From contig NZ_FNZB01000001.1 in the NCBI RefSeq assembly GCF_900109205.1, forward strand, positions 248,001-312,000: a DNA stretch of 64,000 nucleotides, read 5' to 3'. Origin of the DNA: Sphingomonas sp. OV641 (GTDB lineage: Bacteria; Pseudomonadota; Alphaproteobacteria; Sphingomonadales; Sphingomonadaceae). The position numbers and the translations under genes were made by a program. Under the pieces are notes generated by a model. It was not told where the DNA came from. It was given only the letters and a program-made list of their open reading frames with translations, and ran no database searches. This document shows, in pieces, positions 1-7,829 of this stretch; within the stretch, counting starts at the first letter, position 1, and the number at the start of each line of letters is the position of its first letter.

Positions 1-315
1 TTCAAGGCGCGCGAGGTGGAGGCGCCGGATTTCGGCGCGCTGCTGCAGCAGACAGGCTGCAGTTCGGGGGTGCGGATCGGGCGGCCGACCGTTTCCATCA
101 CCGGCGGCATGGCCGCGCTTGGCGCGCGTTCACCGGCCGGCAGTCATGTAATCATGGACAAGGATGTTAGCGAGACGAAGCCCGACGGGAACAACGTCAC
201 GCTGGAGGACCAGCTGCTGAAGATGGGGCAGTTGCAGGCGGACTTTGCGGCGATGACCAATCTCTACCGCAAGCAGCAGGGGCTGTTGAAGGCGGCGCTG
301 GGTAGGAGCGGCTGA
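1..315 (+). CDS. flgB: Flagellar basal-body rod protein FlgB, C-terminal part (cut by window edge)
   Basis: FlgB is a proximal rod subunit of the flagellar basal body, built outside the inner membrane. The frame is open from the first base and gives 104 residues. It begins with FKAREVEAPDF, matching the FKARD segment that follows the N-terminal rod motif, and contains DGNNVTLEDQLLKM, the conserved FlgB/FlgC C-terminal stretch, before the terminal helix. The first ATG/GTG-type codon at 16 is internal, not a start. The true start lies left of the window. In most bacteria flgC follows flgB directly; here flgC lies about 6.3 kb away on the other strand. Identification is firm; only the N-terminus is missing. 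Confidence 0.85.
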   Translation, partial: FKAREVEAPDFGALLQQTGCSSGVRIGRPTVSITGGMAALGARSPAGSHVIMDKDVSETKPDGNNVTLEDQLLKMGQLQADFAAMTNLYRKQQGLLKAALGRSG

Positions 316-499
316 AGCGGCCTGCGTCTTTTGCGATGCGGCTGCATGAGGCGGAATGGCGGAGGCCTCCCGCGATGGAGGTCGTTCGCGCTTAACGGTT
401 GAAGTTTCGGGCACTCGCTTGCGTCGGGGCGGGGTATATCTGGCCTCGAGTAAGGCTCGTAGGACAGAGCGGCTTTCGGTTCGCTCGAGCCTCTATTCT

Positions 500-580
500 C
501 GTTCGTACTGAGCTCGTCGAAGTACGTGCCAACCGGCGGTGTCGCCGGAGGCACGCCCTTCGACAGGCTCAGGGCGAACG
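500..580. repeat. REP-like imperfect palindrome in flgB-flgN intergenic region
   Basis: Two 31-base arms (500-530 and 550-580) are inverted copies with a few mismatches, and the spacer holds its own 6-bp stem (533-538 with 543-548), so the whole 81 bases can fold into one long hairpin. The right arm carries the core CCTTCGACAGGCTCAGGGC, which I recall as a dispersed intergenic repeat in sphingomonads and other proteobacteria. It may act as a transcription terminator or mRNA stabiliser between flgB and the convergent flgN. The remaining gap, 316-499 and 581-905, shows no convincing gene. Confidence 0.7.
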
Positions 581-905
581 GGTCAGGTGATCGTGAAGCG
601 CTTTAGGCTCGCTCCAGCCCGATTGAGCAACCGCCGGGGCGCGGCTTGAAGGCAAGGGTCGTGAGTGCTGCGACTGGCACGCCCGTTCCCGGCGTCAAGC
701 GCGAAGGTGCGAGGTCACCGGCATCACTGCTCCGCACGCTCAATGGCAAAGGTTTGCGGAACCGGCGATGCCGGGACACGCCCGGGATGACGATGAATTT
801 CGCAGAGGTCTCGCCTCGGGGACGCATACTCAGGTCAGGTGGATCAAGCGCATCGGGCCGGTCACGCGTGCGCCTGTCCGTACGAGGGTATTTCCAAGTG
901 TCGGT

Positions 906-1328
906 TCAGAGCCTGGTGTTGAGGGAGATCGGCGCCGGAAGATCCATGCCCAGCCAGCCGCCATGGGCGCCGTAGGTGGCCTTGCGCGTGCCCATCATGC
1001 GCTGGGCTTCCTGCGCAATCGCCGCCATCAGCTCGGTGGAAAGCTCGATCTGGCGTTCCAGCACGTCCGCGTTCACCATTGATGCATCGCGCAGCACGGC
1101 GACGGTGGCGGCGAGACGGCTGCGGTCCGTTTCCTCCAGCTGCTCCATCCAGTCCGCCCGTTCGCGGGCAAGCTGGGTAAGCCGCCGCTCCAGCGAGCCG
1201 ACCAGGCGGGTTTTTGCGGCGGCCATTTCGGACAGGTCCGGCACACGGCCGGGCGCAACGAGGCGATCCGATTCTTCTTCCATGATCGCCGTCAGCGACG
1301 ACATGTTGTCGAGCAGTTCTTCAATCAT
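906..1328 (-). CDS. flgN: FlgN-like flagellar export chaperone
   Basis: The 140-residue product is mostly alpha-helical: it opens with MIEELLDNMSSLTAIMEEE and contains long helices rich in Glu, Arg and Leu. This fits FlgN, the cytoplasmic chaperone that keeps hook-filament junction proteins FlgK and FlgL unfolded for export. FlgN proteins share little sequence, so the call rests on size, helical pattern and position as last gene of flgI-flgJ-flgN. The ATG at 1328 overlaps the flgJ stop (ATGA). An upstream in-frame extension to 1706 is antisense-like arginine/serine-rich shadow sequence and was dropped. Confidence 0.65.
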   Translation of the reverse strand: MIEELLDNMSSLTAIMEEESDRLVAPGRVPDLSEMAAAKTRLVGSLERRLTQLARERADWMEQLEETDRSRLAATVAVLRDASMVNADVLERQIELSTELMAAIAQEAQRMMGTRKATYGAHGGWLGMDLPAPISLNTRL

Positions 1329-1636
1329 TGGCTTCCTTCCTGCAATTTGATGATCTGCTCCAGCACCTTCGGGGCAAGGCCGATGCCACCCCGTTCGGCG
1401 ATGGCACCGCCCAGTTTCTCGGCAAGCACACCGCGGAACATCTGTTCGCCGTGCCCACCGCTGAATTCGCCCTGTTCGACGCTTTCGAACATCAACTGAG
1501 TCATTTGGCCGATGAACACGGCCTCGAAATCCTTTGCCGTCTTTTGCGCGGCAGCGCCGCCCACGCCTGACGGGCGCGGTGCCGGGGAGAGGGGGGACGG
1601 GGCGGGGGGCGGGGTGCTGATCCGGAGATCGTCCAT
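1325..1636 (-). CDS. flgJ: FlgJ-type rod-binding protein, N-terminal domain only
   Basis: This 103-residue protein has the rod-binding domain signature (KTAKDFEAVFIGQMTQLMF, then GGHGEQMFRGVLAEKLG). FlgJ guides rod assembly in the periplasm. In gammaproteobacteria it carries a C-terminal peptidoglycan hydrolase domain; here that domain is absent, as is usual in alphaproteobacteria, where a separate lytic enzyme does the job. The proline-rich N-terminal 25 residues form a linker. The ATG at 1636 overlaps the flgI stop; a GTG at 1639 is possible. It is translationally coupled to flgI and flgN. Confidence 0.85.
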   Translation of the reverse strand: MDDLRISTPPPAPSPLSPAPRPSGVGGAAAQKTAKDFEAVFIGQMTQLMFESVEQGEFSGGHGEQMFRGVLAEKLGGAIAERGGIGLAPKVLEQIIKLQEGSQ

Positions 1637-2745
1637 CACTGAACCTCGATCTCGGCCTGGAGCGCGCCCGCCGTCTTGATCGCCTGAAGGATGGTGATGA
1701 GATCACGCGGCGAGACGCCGAGCGCGTTCAGCCCGCTTACCAGCGACTGCAGCGAGGTGCCGCCGCCGACCATCGCCAGCGAGGCGCCGCCGCCATCGTC
1801 GACGGAAATCTGGGTGCGCGGGACGACGGTGGTCTCGCCATCCGACAGGGGTGCGGGCTGGGAGACGATTGGGCTTTCCGACACGCTGATCGTCAGCCCG
1901 CCCTGGGCGATCGCAACCGGGCTGACCCGCACGTCGGTGCCCATGACCACCGTTCCTGCCGCTTCGTTGATGACGATACGGGCGGGCTGATCGACCTCGA
2001 CCGGCAGATTTTCGACCTGAGATACAAGGTTGATCAGTCCGCCGCCGCCATTCTGGGGCGCAATCTGCACCGTTGCCGGGTCGAGAACCTCGGCAGCGCC
2101 GGGAAACCGGCGGTTGATCGCGCCTGCGATATGCTGCGCGGTGGTGAAATCAGGGTTCTTCAGCGCCAGCTTCAGGCTGGTGGCGGATTTCAGCGCGAAA
2201 GGCACTTCGCGTTCGATGATCGCCCCTTCGGCAATCCGTGCGGATGTGGAGACGCCGCGGCTGACGCTGGCCGCCGCGCCGCGGGCCTTGAAGCCGGAAA
2301 CAGCCACCGGCCCCTGCGCGACGGCGTAGATCTCCCCGTCGAGCGCGCGAAGCGACGACACGAGCAGCGTACCGCCCTGAAGGCTGGTTGCGTCGCCGAG
2401 CGCGGACACCTGAACGTCGATCTTCGACCCGGCGCGTGCGAACGGCGGCATGGTAGCGGTGATCGATACGGCGGCGACATTCTGCGTCCGCATCTGCGTG
2501 CCCCGCACGTTCACGCCCATGCGCTCCAGCATTGCCTGCATCGATTCCTCGGTAAAGGGCGCGTTGCGCGTGCGATCGCCGGTGCCGGCGAGGCCGACCA
2601 CCAGGCCATAGCCGACCAGCTGGTTGGGCCGCACATTCTCCACATCGACAATGTCCTTGATGCGGGGGCCGGCCGTCGCCGGACCGCTTCCGGCCAGCAT
2701 CGCCGCGAGCACCAGGGCTGCGGCGCCAAGTCGAGGCTTGCGCAT
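1636..2745 (-). CDS. flgI: Flagellar P-ring protein FlgI
   Basis: FlgI forms the periplasmic P ring around the rod in the peptidoglycan layer. The 369-residue protein is normal length. A signal peptide is visible (MRKPRLGAAALVLAAMLAG followed by SGPATAGPRIKDIVDVENVR). Typical FlgI blocks follow: NQLVGYGLVVGLAGTGD, the central SSLRALDGEIYAVAQGP, and VVMGTDVRVSPVAIAQGGL near the C-terminus. It is first in the leftward unit flgI-flgJ-flgN and is divergent from fliX, the same arrangement known in Caulobacter. Identification is secure. Confidence 0.95.
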   Translation of the reverse strand: MRKPRLGAAALVLAAMLAGSGPATAGPRIKDIVDVENVRPNQLVGYGLVVGLAGTGDRTRNAPFTEESMQAMLERMGVNVRGTQMRTQNVAAVSITATMPPFARAGSKIDVQVSALGDATSLQGGTLLVSSLRALDGEIYAVAQGPVAVSGFKARGAAASVSRGVSTSARIAEGAIIEREVPFALKSATSLKLALKNPDFTTAQHIAGAINRRFPGAAEVLDPATVQIAPQNGGGGLINLVSQVENLPVEVDQPARIVINEAAGTVVMGTDVRVSPVAIAQGGLTISVSESPIVSQPAPLSDGETTVVPRTQISVDDGGGASLAMVGGGTSLQSLVSGLNALGVSPRDLITILQAIKTAGALQAEIEVQ

Positions 2746-2826
2746 AATCGTGGGGGTTCCGTGAGAAAGTTGCCGCTTATCTCTTATAGAGAGATCAGGG
2801 CTCCTTCTTTGGCGGTACGGTCAAAA
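2746..2826. promoter_or_regulatory. Divergent flgI/fliX promoter region with short palindrome
   Basis: This 81-base gap must hold the start signals for both flgI (left) and fliX (right). A 6-bp inverted repeat, ATCTCT at 2779-2784 and AGAGAT at 2790-2795 with a five-base TATAG loop, sits near its middle. I do not see a clean sigma-54 (GG-N10-GC) or sigma-28 box. The palindrome could be an operator, but this is inference only. Confidence 0.35.
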
Positions 2827-3249
2827 GTGCGCATCTCTCCGCTGTCTCCCTTGCTGCAGCAGCAGATGCTGGCAGCGCTGCCCGAGGCGGCGGCGGGTTT
2901 CCGCGCCGCATTGCCCCAGCAGGAGGCGCCGGTGGCAGCCGGTGTGTCTCATCCACAGCCTGCAATGGTGCCTGCCACGTCAGTGCAGATGCTAGTGCAA
3001 CTTGCCGCGGCTGACCCCGCCATCGACCGGCGTCGCAAGATGGCGGAGAAGGCGGACCGCGGTCTCGCCTTGCTCGACCGACTTCAAGCGGAGACCGTCG
3101 CGCGGCCTACCAGCATCGAGCCACTGACGGCGTTGCGCGAGTGGCTCGACACGTTCGACATGCCTGAGGATAGCGAGCTTGCCGCGCTGATGGACGAGAT
3201 CAAACTGCGCGTACGAGTGGAGCTGGCGAAGCACGATATGTGGGTCTGA
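2827..3249 (+). CDS. fliX: Class II flagellar assembly regulator FliX
   Basis: The 140-residue product ends with LREWLDTFDMPEDSELAALM and then an EIKLRVRVELAKHD helix, the conserved tail of alphaproteobacterial FliX. In Caulobacter FliX links basal-body assembly to the sigma-54 activator FlbD and is transcribed divergently from flgI, exactly as here. The GTG at 2827 gives the usual family length; the ATG at 2866 would cut the N-terminus. The long upstream open frame (from 2131) is antisense to flgI and not coding. No flbD gene is in the window. Confidence 0.8.
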   Translation: MRISPLSPLLQQQMLAALPEAAAGFRAALPQQEAPVAAGVSHPQPAMVPATSVQMLVQLAAADPAIDRRRKMAEKADRGLALLDRLQAETVARPTSIEPLTALREWLDTFDMPEDSELAALMDEIKLRVRVELAKHDMWV

Positions 3250-3355
3250 TCGGCGCCGCGGCAAGAAGAGAGAAGCGGCCAAGCATCACCATCGTCTGGT
3301 GATTTCCGGCCGCTTGCGTCATGAAGTCTGGAAAACTTTGGGCAGAGGGAGCGAC

Positions 3356-4144
3356 GTGGAAGAGCCGGAACATGCGCAAGCGGATGGCGGCGCCGCGAAC
3401 GGCTATGCGGTGGCGTTCGCCCCCGTGGCGGAGATCGAGTCCGGCCGGATCTTCGCCTATGAGGCGCTGTTGCGGACGCGGGAGGGCGCCGCCGTCGAGG
3501 CGCGGATCGCCGGGATGGACGCGCCTTCGCTCGGTGCGTTGTACGCCCGGTTTCGCCTGGCCGCGGTCAGGAGCGCGGCGAGCCTGGGTTTCGTGAAAAG
3601 CGGTGCGCGACTGATCATCGACCTGCCGGTCGCGCTGTTGGCCGACCCATTCGAGGAACTGCGGCCGCTGATCGATGCGGCACACGGCTGCGGCATCGTG
3701 CCGCGCCGCCTGGTAATGCGAGTGAAGGCGCCCGAGCAATATGCCCCGTTCAAGCTGGCCGATCTGCTCGATGCCCATGCGAAACATGGCTGTGCCACGC
3801 TCTACGGGCCACTTCATGGCCGCGATGACGAGTTTCAGCGGCTGACGCGGCTGCCGCCCGATTTCGTGGAGATCGATCCCGGCGAAACGCAGGGCATCGC
3901 ATCGAGCTGGGCGCGCCGCATCCAAGTGGAAAATCTGTCCCGGCGCATCACGGGTGCGAGCCATGGCGCCCGGCTGATCGCCAGCGGTGTGAGCGCCGAC
4001 GCCGATGCCGCCAAGCTGCGCGGCTATGGTTTTCGCTACATCAGCGGTGACGTGGTGGGCGCACCCGAGCTTGGCGCATTGCCGGCATCGCGACTTGCGG
4101 TCAGCAAGGACGATGCGCCTTCGGCCGGCTCCGCCACTGCCTGA
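3356..4144 (+). CDS. Degenerate EAL-domain protein in flagellar cluster
   Basis: This 262-residue protein has the fold pattern of a c-di-GMP phosphodiesterase EAL domain but is probably inactive. It keeps FAYEALLR, LIIDLPVALL, DFVEIDP and ARLIASGVSADADAAKLR (the EGVET-like helix). The metal-binding DDFGTG segment is replaced by YGPLHGRD. It could be a c-di-GMP binder or protein-interaction module that tunes motility, but that is inference. The GTG at 3356 is preceded by GAGGGAGCGAC, a good ribosome site; an upstream GTG at 3299 lacks one. It lies downstream of fliX with a 106-base gap. Confidence 0.7.
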   Translation: MEEPEHAQADGGAANGYAVAFAPVAEIESGRIFAYEALLRTREGAAVEARIAGMDAPSLGALYARFRLAAVRSAASLGFVKSGARLIIDLPVALLADPFEELRPLIDAAHGCGIVPRRLVMRVKAPEQYAPFKLADLLDAHAKHGCATLYGPLHGRDDEFQRLTRLPPDFVEIDPGETQGIASSWARRIQVENLSRRITGASHGARLIASGVSADADAAKLRGYGFRYISGDVVGAPELGALPASRLAVSKDDAPSAGSATA

Positions 4145-4197
4145 GCATCGCGACCAGAGCTAGGCCGACGCGGGCTGACCGTGCCGGGCGGATCCGC

Positions 4198-5265
4198 CTA
4201 GCGCCGTTCCTTCGCCAAGCGCATTACATAGCCGATAATCTCGGCAACGGCGGCATAGTGCTCCGCAGGGATGGGGTGATCAACGTCCACCGACGCGTAC
4301 AGGGCGCGCGCAAGAGGGCGGTTCTCGATGATCGGTACCTTGGCCTCAGTCGCGATTTCGCGGATCTTCAGCGCAATCGCGTCAACACCCTTCGCCACGA
4401 CGACCGGCGCGCCCATCTTTCCGTGATCATATTTGAGCGCCACTGCGAAGTGGGTGGGATTGGTGACGATCACGCTGGCCTGGGGCACGGCGGCCATCAT
4501 CCGCTTGCGTGAGCGCTGGATGCCGATCGAGCGGATCTTGGCCTTGATCTTCGGATCGCCCTCGCTCTCCTTATGCTCGTCCTTGATCTCCTGCAGCGAC
4601 ATGCGCATCCGGCTGAGCCACGAGCGGCGCTGATAAACGAAGTCGAACATGGCGAACGCGCCCACCAGCACGGCCACCGTCTTCACCATGGCCGTGACCA
4701 GTCCGCCGGCGGCATTCCCGATCTCGATCGGATCGGCGCCGATCAGATGGTCCAGCCCGACCGCACGGGGCCAGACCACCAGCAGCGCGACACAGATCAC
4801 GAGGACCAGCTTGGCCAGCGTCTTGGCGAACTCCACCAGCGCCTTCATGCCGAACAATCGGCTGAAGCCGGAGATCGGCGAGAGCTTGGACCATTTCGGG
4901 GCGAGCCGTGACATGGCGATGGACGGGCGTCCCTGCATCAGGCCGCCCAGGATCGCGAACGCGAACAGCGTGGCGAACAGCGGACCCATCACCGAAAACA
5001 TCTGCGCCATGAGGCCGCTGGCGAGGTGGCGGGCGCCATCCGGCTCCAGTGAGAAATCCTCGGCCCGGCCCCAGAGCCGCACCAGAATGTGCGCGAGGCG
5101 CGCGAACGTCCACACGCCCATCCCGCCGACGATCACCACGGCAGCAGCGAACATGGCGGCGTGCCGCATCTCCGGCGCGGATGCGGTGTCGCCCTTGGTA
5201 CGGGCGTCCTGCAGCTTCTTTTCGGTCGGATCGTGGGTCTTCTGATCCTTGTCGGTGCCGGACAT
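4198..5265 (-). CDS. flhB: Flagellar type III export protein FlhB
   Basis: FlhB is the inner-membrane export-gate protein that switches substrate specificity from rod/hook to filament proteins. The 355-residue product starts with DKDQKTHDPTEKKLQDA, has four hydrophobic segments, and carries the autocleavage NPTH motif in VIVTNPTHFAVALKYDHG around residue 268. It ends with the GYVMRLAKERR tail. It follows fliR with a three-base gap and is last in the leftward flgC-fliE-fliQ-fliR-flhB unit. Secure. Confidence 0.96.
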   Translation of the reverse strand: MSGTDKDQKTHDPTEKKLQDARTKGDTASAPEMRHAAMFAAAVVIVGGMGVWTFARLAHILVRLWGRAEDFSLEPDGARHLASGLMAQMFSVMGPLFATLFAFAILGGLMQGRPSIAMSRLAPKWSKLSPISGFSRLFGMKALVEFAKTLAKLVLVICVALLVVWPRAVGLDHLIGADPIEIGNAAGGLVTAMVKTVAVLVGAFAMFDFVYQRRSWLSRMRMSLQEIKDEHKESEGDPKIKAKIRSIGIQRSRKRMMAAVPQASVIVTNPTHFAVALKYDHGKMGAPVVVAKGVDAIALKIREIATEAKVPIIENRPLARALYASVDVDHPIPAEHYAAVAEIIGYVMRLAKERR

Positions 5266-5268
5266 GCG

Positions 5269-6021
5269 TCAGCTCCAGCCCGTCTGCATCCAGGCCGCCA
5301 TCGCCTGGGCAAAGCCGGTCAGCATCGTCCCGAAGACGGTGGCGAGAAGTGCCAGCCCGAGCAGCAGGTTCATCGGCTGGGCAATGAAGAAGACCTGGAT
5401 CGCCGGCGCGAGCCGCGCCGACATGCCGAGCGCGACGTTGAAGACGATGCCATAGACGATCAACGGCGCGGCGAGGCTGAGACCCAGCGCCATGGAGCGC
5501 GTGGTGACCGTCACTGCAAGGGCCGCGAAGTCCGGGGCTGGGGGCAGAGCGCCGACCGGGAACTGCTGATAGGATTGCACTATGGAGGCGATCCACAGAT
5601 GGTGCACCGCCATCGCCATGCAGATGACGGCCGCGGCGACGCTGACGAACCGTGACAGCAGCGGAGCCTGGCCACCTTGAGAGGGATCGAAGACAATGGC
5701 GGACGTCAGGCCGATCTGCAGGCTGATGATGGAGCCGGCCATGGCCGCGGCAAGAAACATGATGCGCACGATCGCGCCAAGCCCGAGCCCGACGAGTAAC
5801 TCGCCGAAAATGATGCCGGGCAGTTCCGCCTCGCCCTGAGCGACAGGAAGCGTGTGAGGCGACAGCAGACCCCAGAGGCCGGCCGCCATGCCGAACGCCA
5901 TCATCAGCCGGATCCGCGGCGGAATGGAGTCTTCGGAGAAGACGGGAAGCAGCATGAGGACTGCTCCAACGCGCGCAAAGATGATCAGAAAGGCGGTAGC
6001 CTCGACCGGGATCTGGTCCAT
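5269..6021 (-). CDS. fliR: Flagellar export gate protein FliR
   Basis: FliR is part of the FliPQR export channel in the inner membrane. The 250-residue protein has several hydrophobic segments and family blocks such as FLIIFARVGAVLMLLPVFSE near the N-terminus, GELLVGLGLGAIVRIMFLA in the middle, and FFIAQPMNLLLGLALLATVF near the C-terminus. It sits three bases after fliQ and three before flhB, so the genes are likely co-translated. Confidence 0.95.
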   Translation of the reverse strand: MDQIPVEATAFLIIFARVGAVLMLLPVFSEDSIPPRIRLMMAFGMAAGLWGLLSPHTLPVAQGEAELPGIIFGELLVGLGLGAIVRIMFLAAAMAGSIISLQIGLTSAIVFDPSQGGQAPLLSRFVSVAAAVICMAMAVHHLWIASIVQSYQQFPVGALPPAPDFAALAVTVTTRSMALGLSLAAPLIVYGIVFNVALGMSARLAPAIQVFFIAQPMNLLLGLALLATVFGTMLTGFAQAMAAWMQTGWS

Positions 6022-6024
6022 GGC

Positions 6025-6288
6025 TCAGCCCTGGACGATCCGGTCGCTGATCTGATGCGTGAAATCAGCCATGGCATGGCCGATCATCGGCAGGCACAAA
6101 AGGAGCACCAGACCCATCGCGAGCAGCTTCGGAACGAAGGTGAGCGTCATCTCCTGAATCTGGGTCAGCGCCTGAATGAGGCCGATCACGACGCCGACGA
6201 TCAGCGACGTGATCAGCATCGGGCCGATGATCGTCAGCACGAGCACCAGCGCCGAGCGTGCGATCTCGATGGCGTCGAACGGCGTCAT
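6025..6288 (-). CDS. fliQ: Flagellar export gate protein FliQ
   Basis: The 87-residue protein has two transmembrane segments joined by the conserved FliQ turn (LIQALTQIQEMTLTFVPKLL). FliQ is a small subunit of the flagellar type III export channel together with FliP and FliR. It lies between fliE and fliR with gaps of six and three bases. Length and pattern match the family exactly. Its partner fliP is on the opposite strand at 7830-8558. Confidence 0.95.
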   Translation of the reverse strand: MTPFDAIEIARSALVLVLTIIGPMLITSLIVGVVIGLIQALTQIQEMTLTFVPKLLAMGLVLLLCLPMIGHAMADFTHQISDRIVQG

Positions 6289-6294
6289 GCGGGG

Positions 6295-6621
6295 TCAGAT
6301 CTGCATGCGCATGATGTCGGAATAAGCGCCCACCACGCGGTCGCGCACGGCGACCACCGTGTCGAGGGCAGTTTCCGCCGCGCCAATGGCAGTGACGACG
6401 TCGATCAGGTCACCCTTGCCGGCGACCTGCTTTGCGCTCGCCGTCTCGGCAGCGCGCAGCGACGTGGCTGTGTCCGTGACGAGCTGCGACACAAGATCGC
6501 CGAAGCCGCCGCCGGCTTCGGCCGTGCCGGTACCAGCGGAAACGCCGCCCAGACCGCCTGTTTTTCCGATCCCTATCGCACGGCCATAGGCCGTGGCGGC
6601 GTCGAGGGCACCGATGGACAT
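6295..6621 (-). CDS. fliE: Flagellar hook-basal body protein FliE
   Basis: FliE links the MS ring to the proximal rod and is the first rod-type export substrate. The 108-residue protein has a glycine-rich N-terminal half, a central helix (FGDLVSQLVTDTATSLRAAE) and the C-terminal VVAVRDRVVGAYSDIMRMQI, close to the FliE consensus ending in ayqeimrmqi. The ATG at 6621 follows an AAGGA ribosome site about ten bases upstream. Gene order flgC-fliE is typical. Confidence 0.93.
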   Translation of the reverse strand: MSIGALDAATAYGRAIGIGKTGGLGGVSAGTGTAEAGGGFGDLVSQLVTDTATSLRAAETASAKQVAGKGDLIDVVTAIGAAETALDTVVAVRDRVVGAYSDIMRMQI

Positions 6622-6634
6622 GATGCAATGATCC

Positions 6635-7042
6635 TTATTTGAGAAGGTCGATGGTGCGCATCGTCAGGCCCTTGGCGGCCTCGATTGCGTTCAGATTGGC
6701 CTCGTAGCTGCGCTGCGCGGCCTTCATGTCGGCGGTTTCGACCAGACCGTTGACGTTGGGGCGCAACACATAGCCTTGCGCGTCCGCCGCCGGACTGCCG
6801 GGCTGATAGGCGCGTTGGAAGGTGCTCTTGTCACCCTCAATACCCTTGACGCTGACACCCATGCCGCCGCTCGAGCGATCCACTTCCGATCGGAAGCTCA
6901 CGACGCGTCGACGATAGGGATTGCCGCCCGGCGCCGATGCGACGGAATCGGCATTGGCGAGATTCTCGGCGATCACCCGCATGCGCAACGATTGCGCGCG
7001 AAGGCCGGTCGCAGACACCTGCACCGAAGTCTTGAGGTCCAT
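6635..7042 (-). CDS. flgC: Flagellar basal-body rod protein FlgC
   Basis: FlgC is a proximal rod protein. The 135-residue product has the N-terminal rod motif (SLRMRVIAENLANADSVASA), a variable centre, and the C-terminal YEANLNAIEAAKGLTMRTIDLLK helix. It heads the leftward operon flgC-fliE-fliQ-fliR-flhB. The usual upstream neighbour flgB is not adjacent; its 3' end is at the left edge of the window, on the plus strand. Otherwise ordinary. Confidence 0.95.
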   Translation of the reverse strand: MDLKTSVQVSATGLRAQSLRMRVIAENLANADSVASAPGGNPYRRRVVSFRSEVDRSSGGMGVSVKGIEGDKSTFQRAYQPGSPAADAQGYVLRPNVNGLVETADMKAAQRSYEANLNAIEAAKGLTMRTIDLLK

Positions 7043-7094
7043 TCAGAAGGTCTCCGAAAGCAGCGCCCGGGCCGCTCGCACCTCCATTGTAGGC

Positions 7095-7133
7095 AAGAAT
7101 TTCCTAGTGCGGCCGAGCCGGCGGAAAATTCTT
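7095..7133. promoter_or_regulatory. Inverted repeat between divergent flgC and fliN
   Basis: AAGAATTTCC (7095-7104) and GGAAAATTCTT (7123-7133) are inverted copies with one extra A in the right arm, placed midway in the 120-base divergent gap. The position suggests a shared operator for the two flagellar units, but a hairpin in either leader is equally possible. No clear sigma-54 pair (GG-N10-GC) overlaps it. Confidence 0.4.
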
Positions 7134-7162
7134 CCTATAAATCCTCATGAAAGGAGCAGCTC

Positions 7163-7399
7163 ATGTCTGTTCTAGAGGATATCAGCATCGAAATGTCGAT
7201 CGTGCTTGGCTCGGCCCAGGTTCCGATCCGGCAGATACTGAAGATGAGCCGCGGCGCCATGATCCCGCTGGATTGCGGGCATGACGATCCGACGCTTGTC
7301 TACGTGAACAACAAGCTGGTCGCGAAGGGACGTGTGCTCGTCAACGAAGAGCAGATGTCGCTGGAAATCACCGAGATCGTGAAGCGGGGTCGCGGCTGA
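7163..7399 (+). CDS. fliN: Flagellar switch protein FliN
   Basis: This 78-residue SpoA-domain protein matches the C-terminal core of FliN: VLEDISIEMSIVLGSAQVPI, a central LDCGHDDPTLVYVNNKLVAKG and the end VNEEQMSLEITEIVKR. FliN forms the lower part of the C ring that sets rotation direction and docks the export apparatus. It lacks the longer N-terminal extension of some FliN proteins. AAAGGAG precedes the ATG, and the stop overlaps the fliO start (TGATGG). Confidence 0.9.
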   Translation: MSVLEDISIEMSIVLGSAQVPIRQILKMSRGAMIPLDCGHDDPTLVYVNNKLVAKGRVLVNEEQMSLEITEIVKRGRG

Positions 7400-7818
7400 T
7401 GGAGCTTGTCTCTGTCCTGCGCATGCTGGGCGGGCTAGGCGTCGTTCTCGGCCTTCTTGGCATCGCTCTGTGGGTTGTACGCCGCTACGATCTCAAGCTT
7501 CCGGGACGCATGTCGGGCGGCGTGGAGCGGCGGCTTGAACTGGTCGAGCGTCTGCCGCTCGACAAGCGGCGTTCGGTTGCGCTCATTCGCCGCGACGGGC
7601 GCGAGCATCTGTTGCTGCTGGCACCCGAAGGGCCGCAGCTGATCGAGGCGAGCTTCATCCGCGATTCCATCGATGACGTGGCGGCTGAGGCGCGGGCGGT
7701 CTTTCAGGAGGCGCGGCGGGCCGAGGCCAGGGCCAGTGCCGCGGCGGCGCGGCAATCCTTCGGCCAGATGGTCGAGCGGGCCAGCGGCGGATTCATCCGC
7801 TCCAGCGACACCATCTAG
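7399..7818 (+). CDS. fliO: Flagellar biosynthesis protein FliO
   Basis: The 139-residue protein has one N-terminal transmembrane helix (LGGLGVVLGLLGIALWVV) followed by a short soluble domain with VERRLELVERLPLDKRRSVALI, the FliO core. FliO assists assembly of the FliP ring. The C-terminal 40 residues are charged and alanine-rich and probably loose. It lies between fliN and fliP, the usual order. The sequence family is divergent, but the context makes the call firm. Confidence 0.88.
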   Translation: MELVSVLRMLGGLGVVLGLLGIALWVVRRYDLKLPGRMSGGVERRLELVERLPLDKRRSVALIRRDGREHLLLLAPEGPQLIEASFIRDSIDDVAAEARAVFQEARRAEARASAAAARQSFGQMVERASGGFIRSSDTI

Positions 7819-7829
7819 AAAGCACCGAC

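Noticed and set aside
2131..2826. Long upstream extension of the fliX frame
   Set aside because: It is antisense to flgI; the FliX-like part starts at GTG 2827 and gives the family length.
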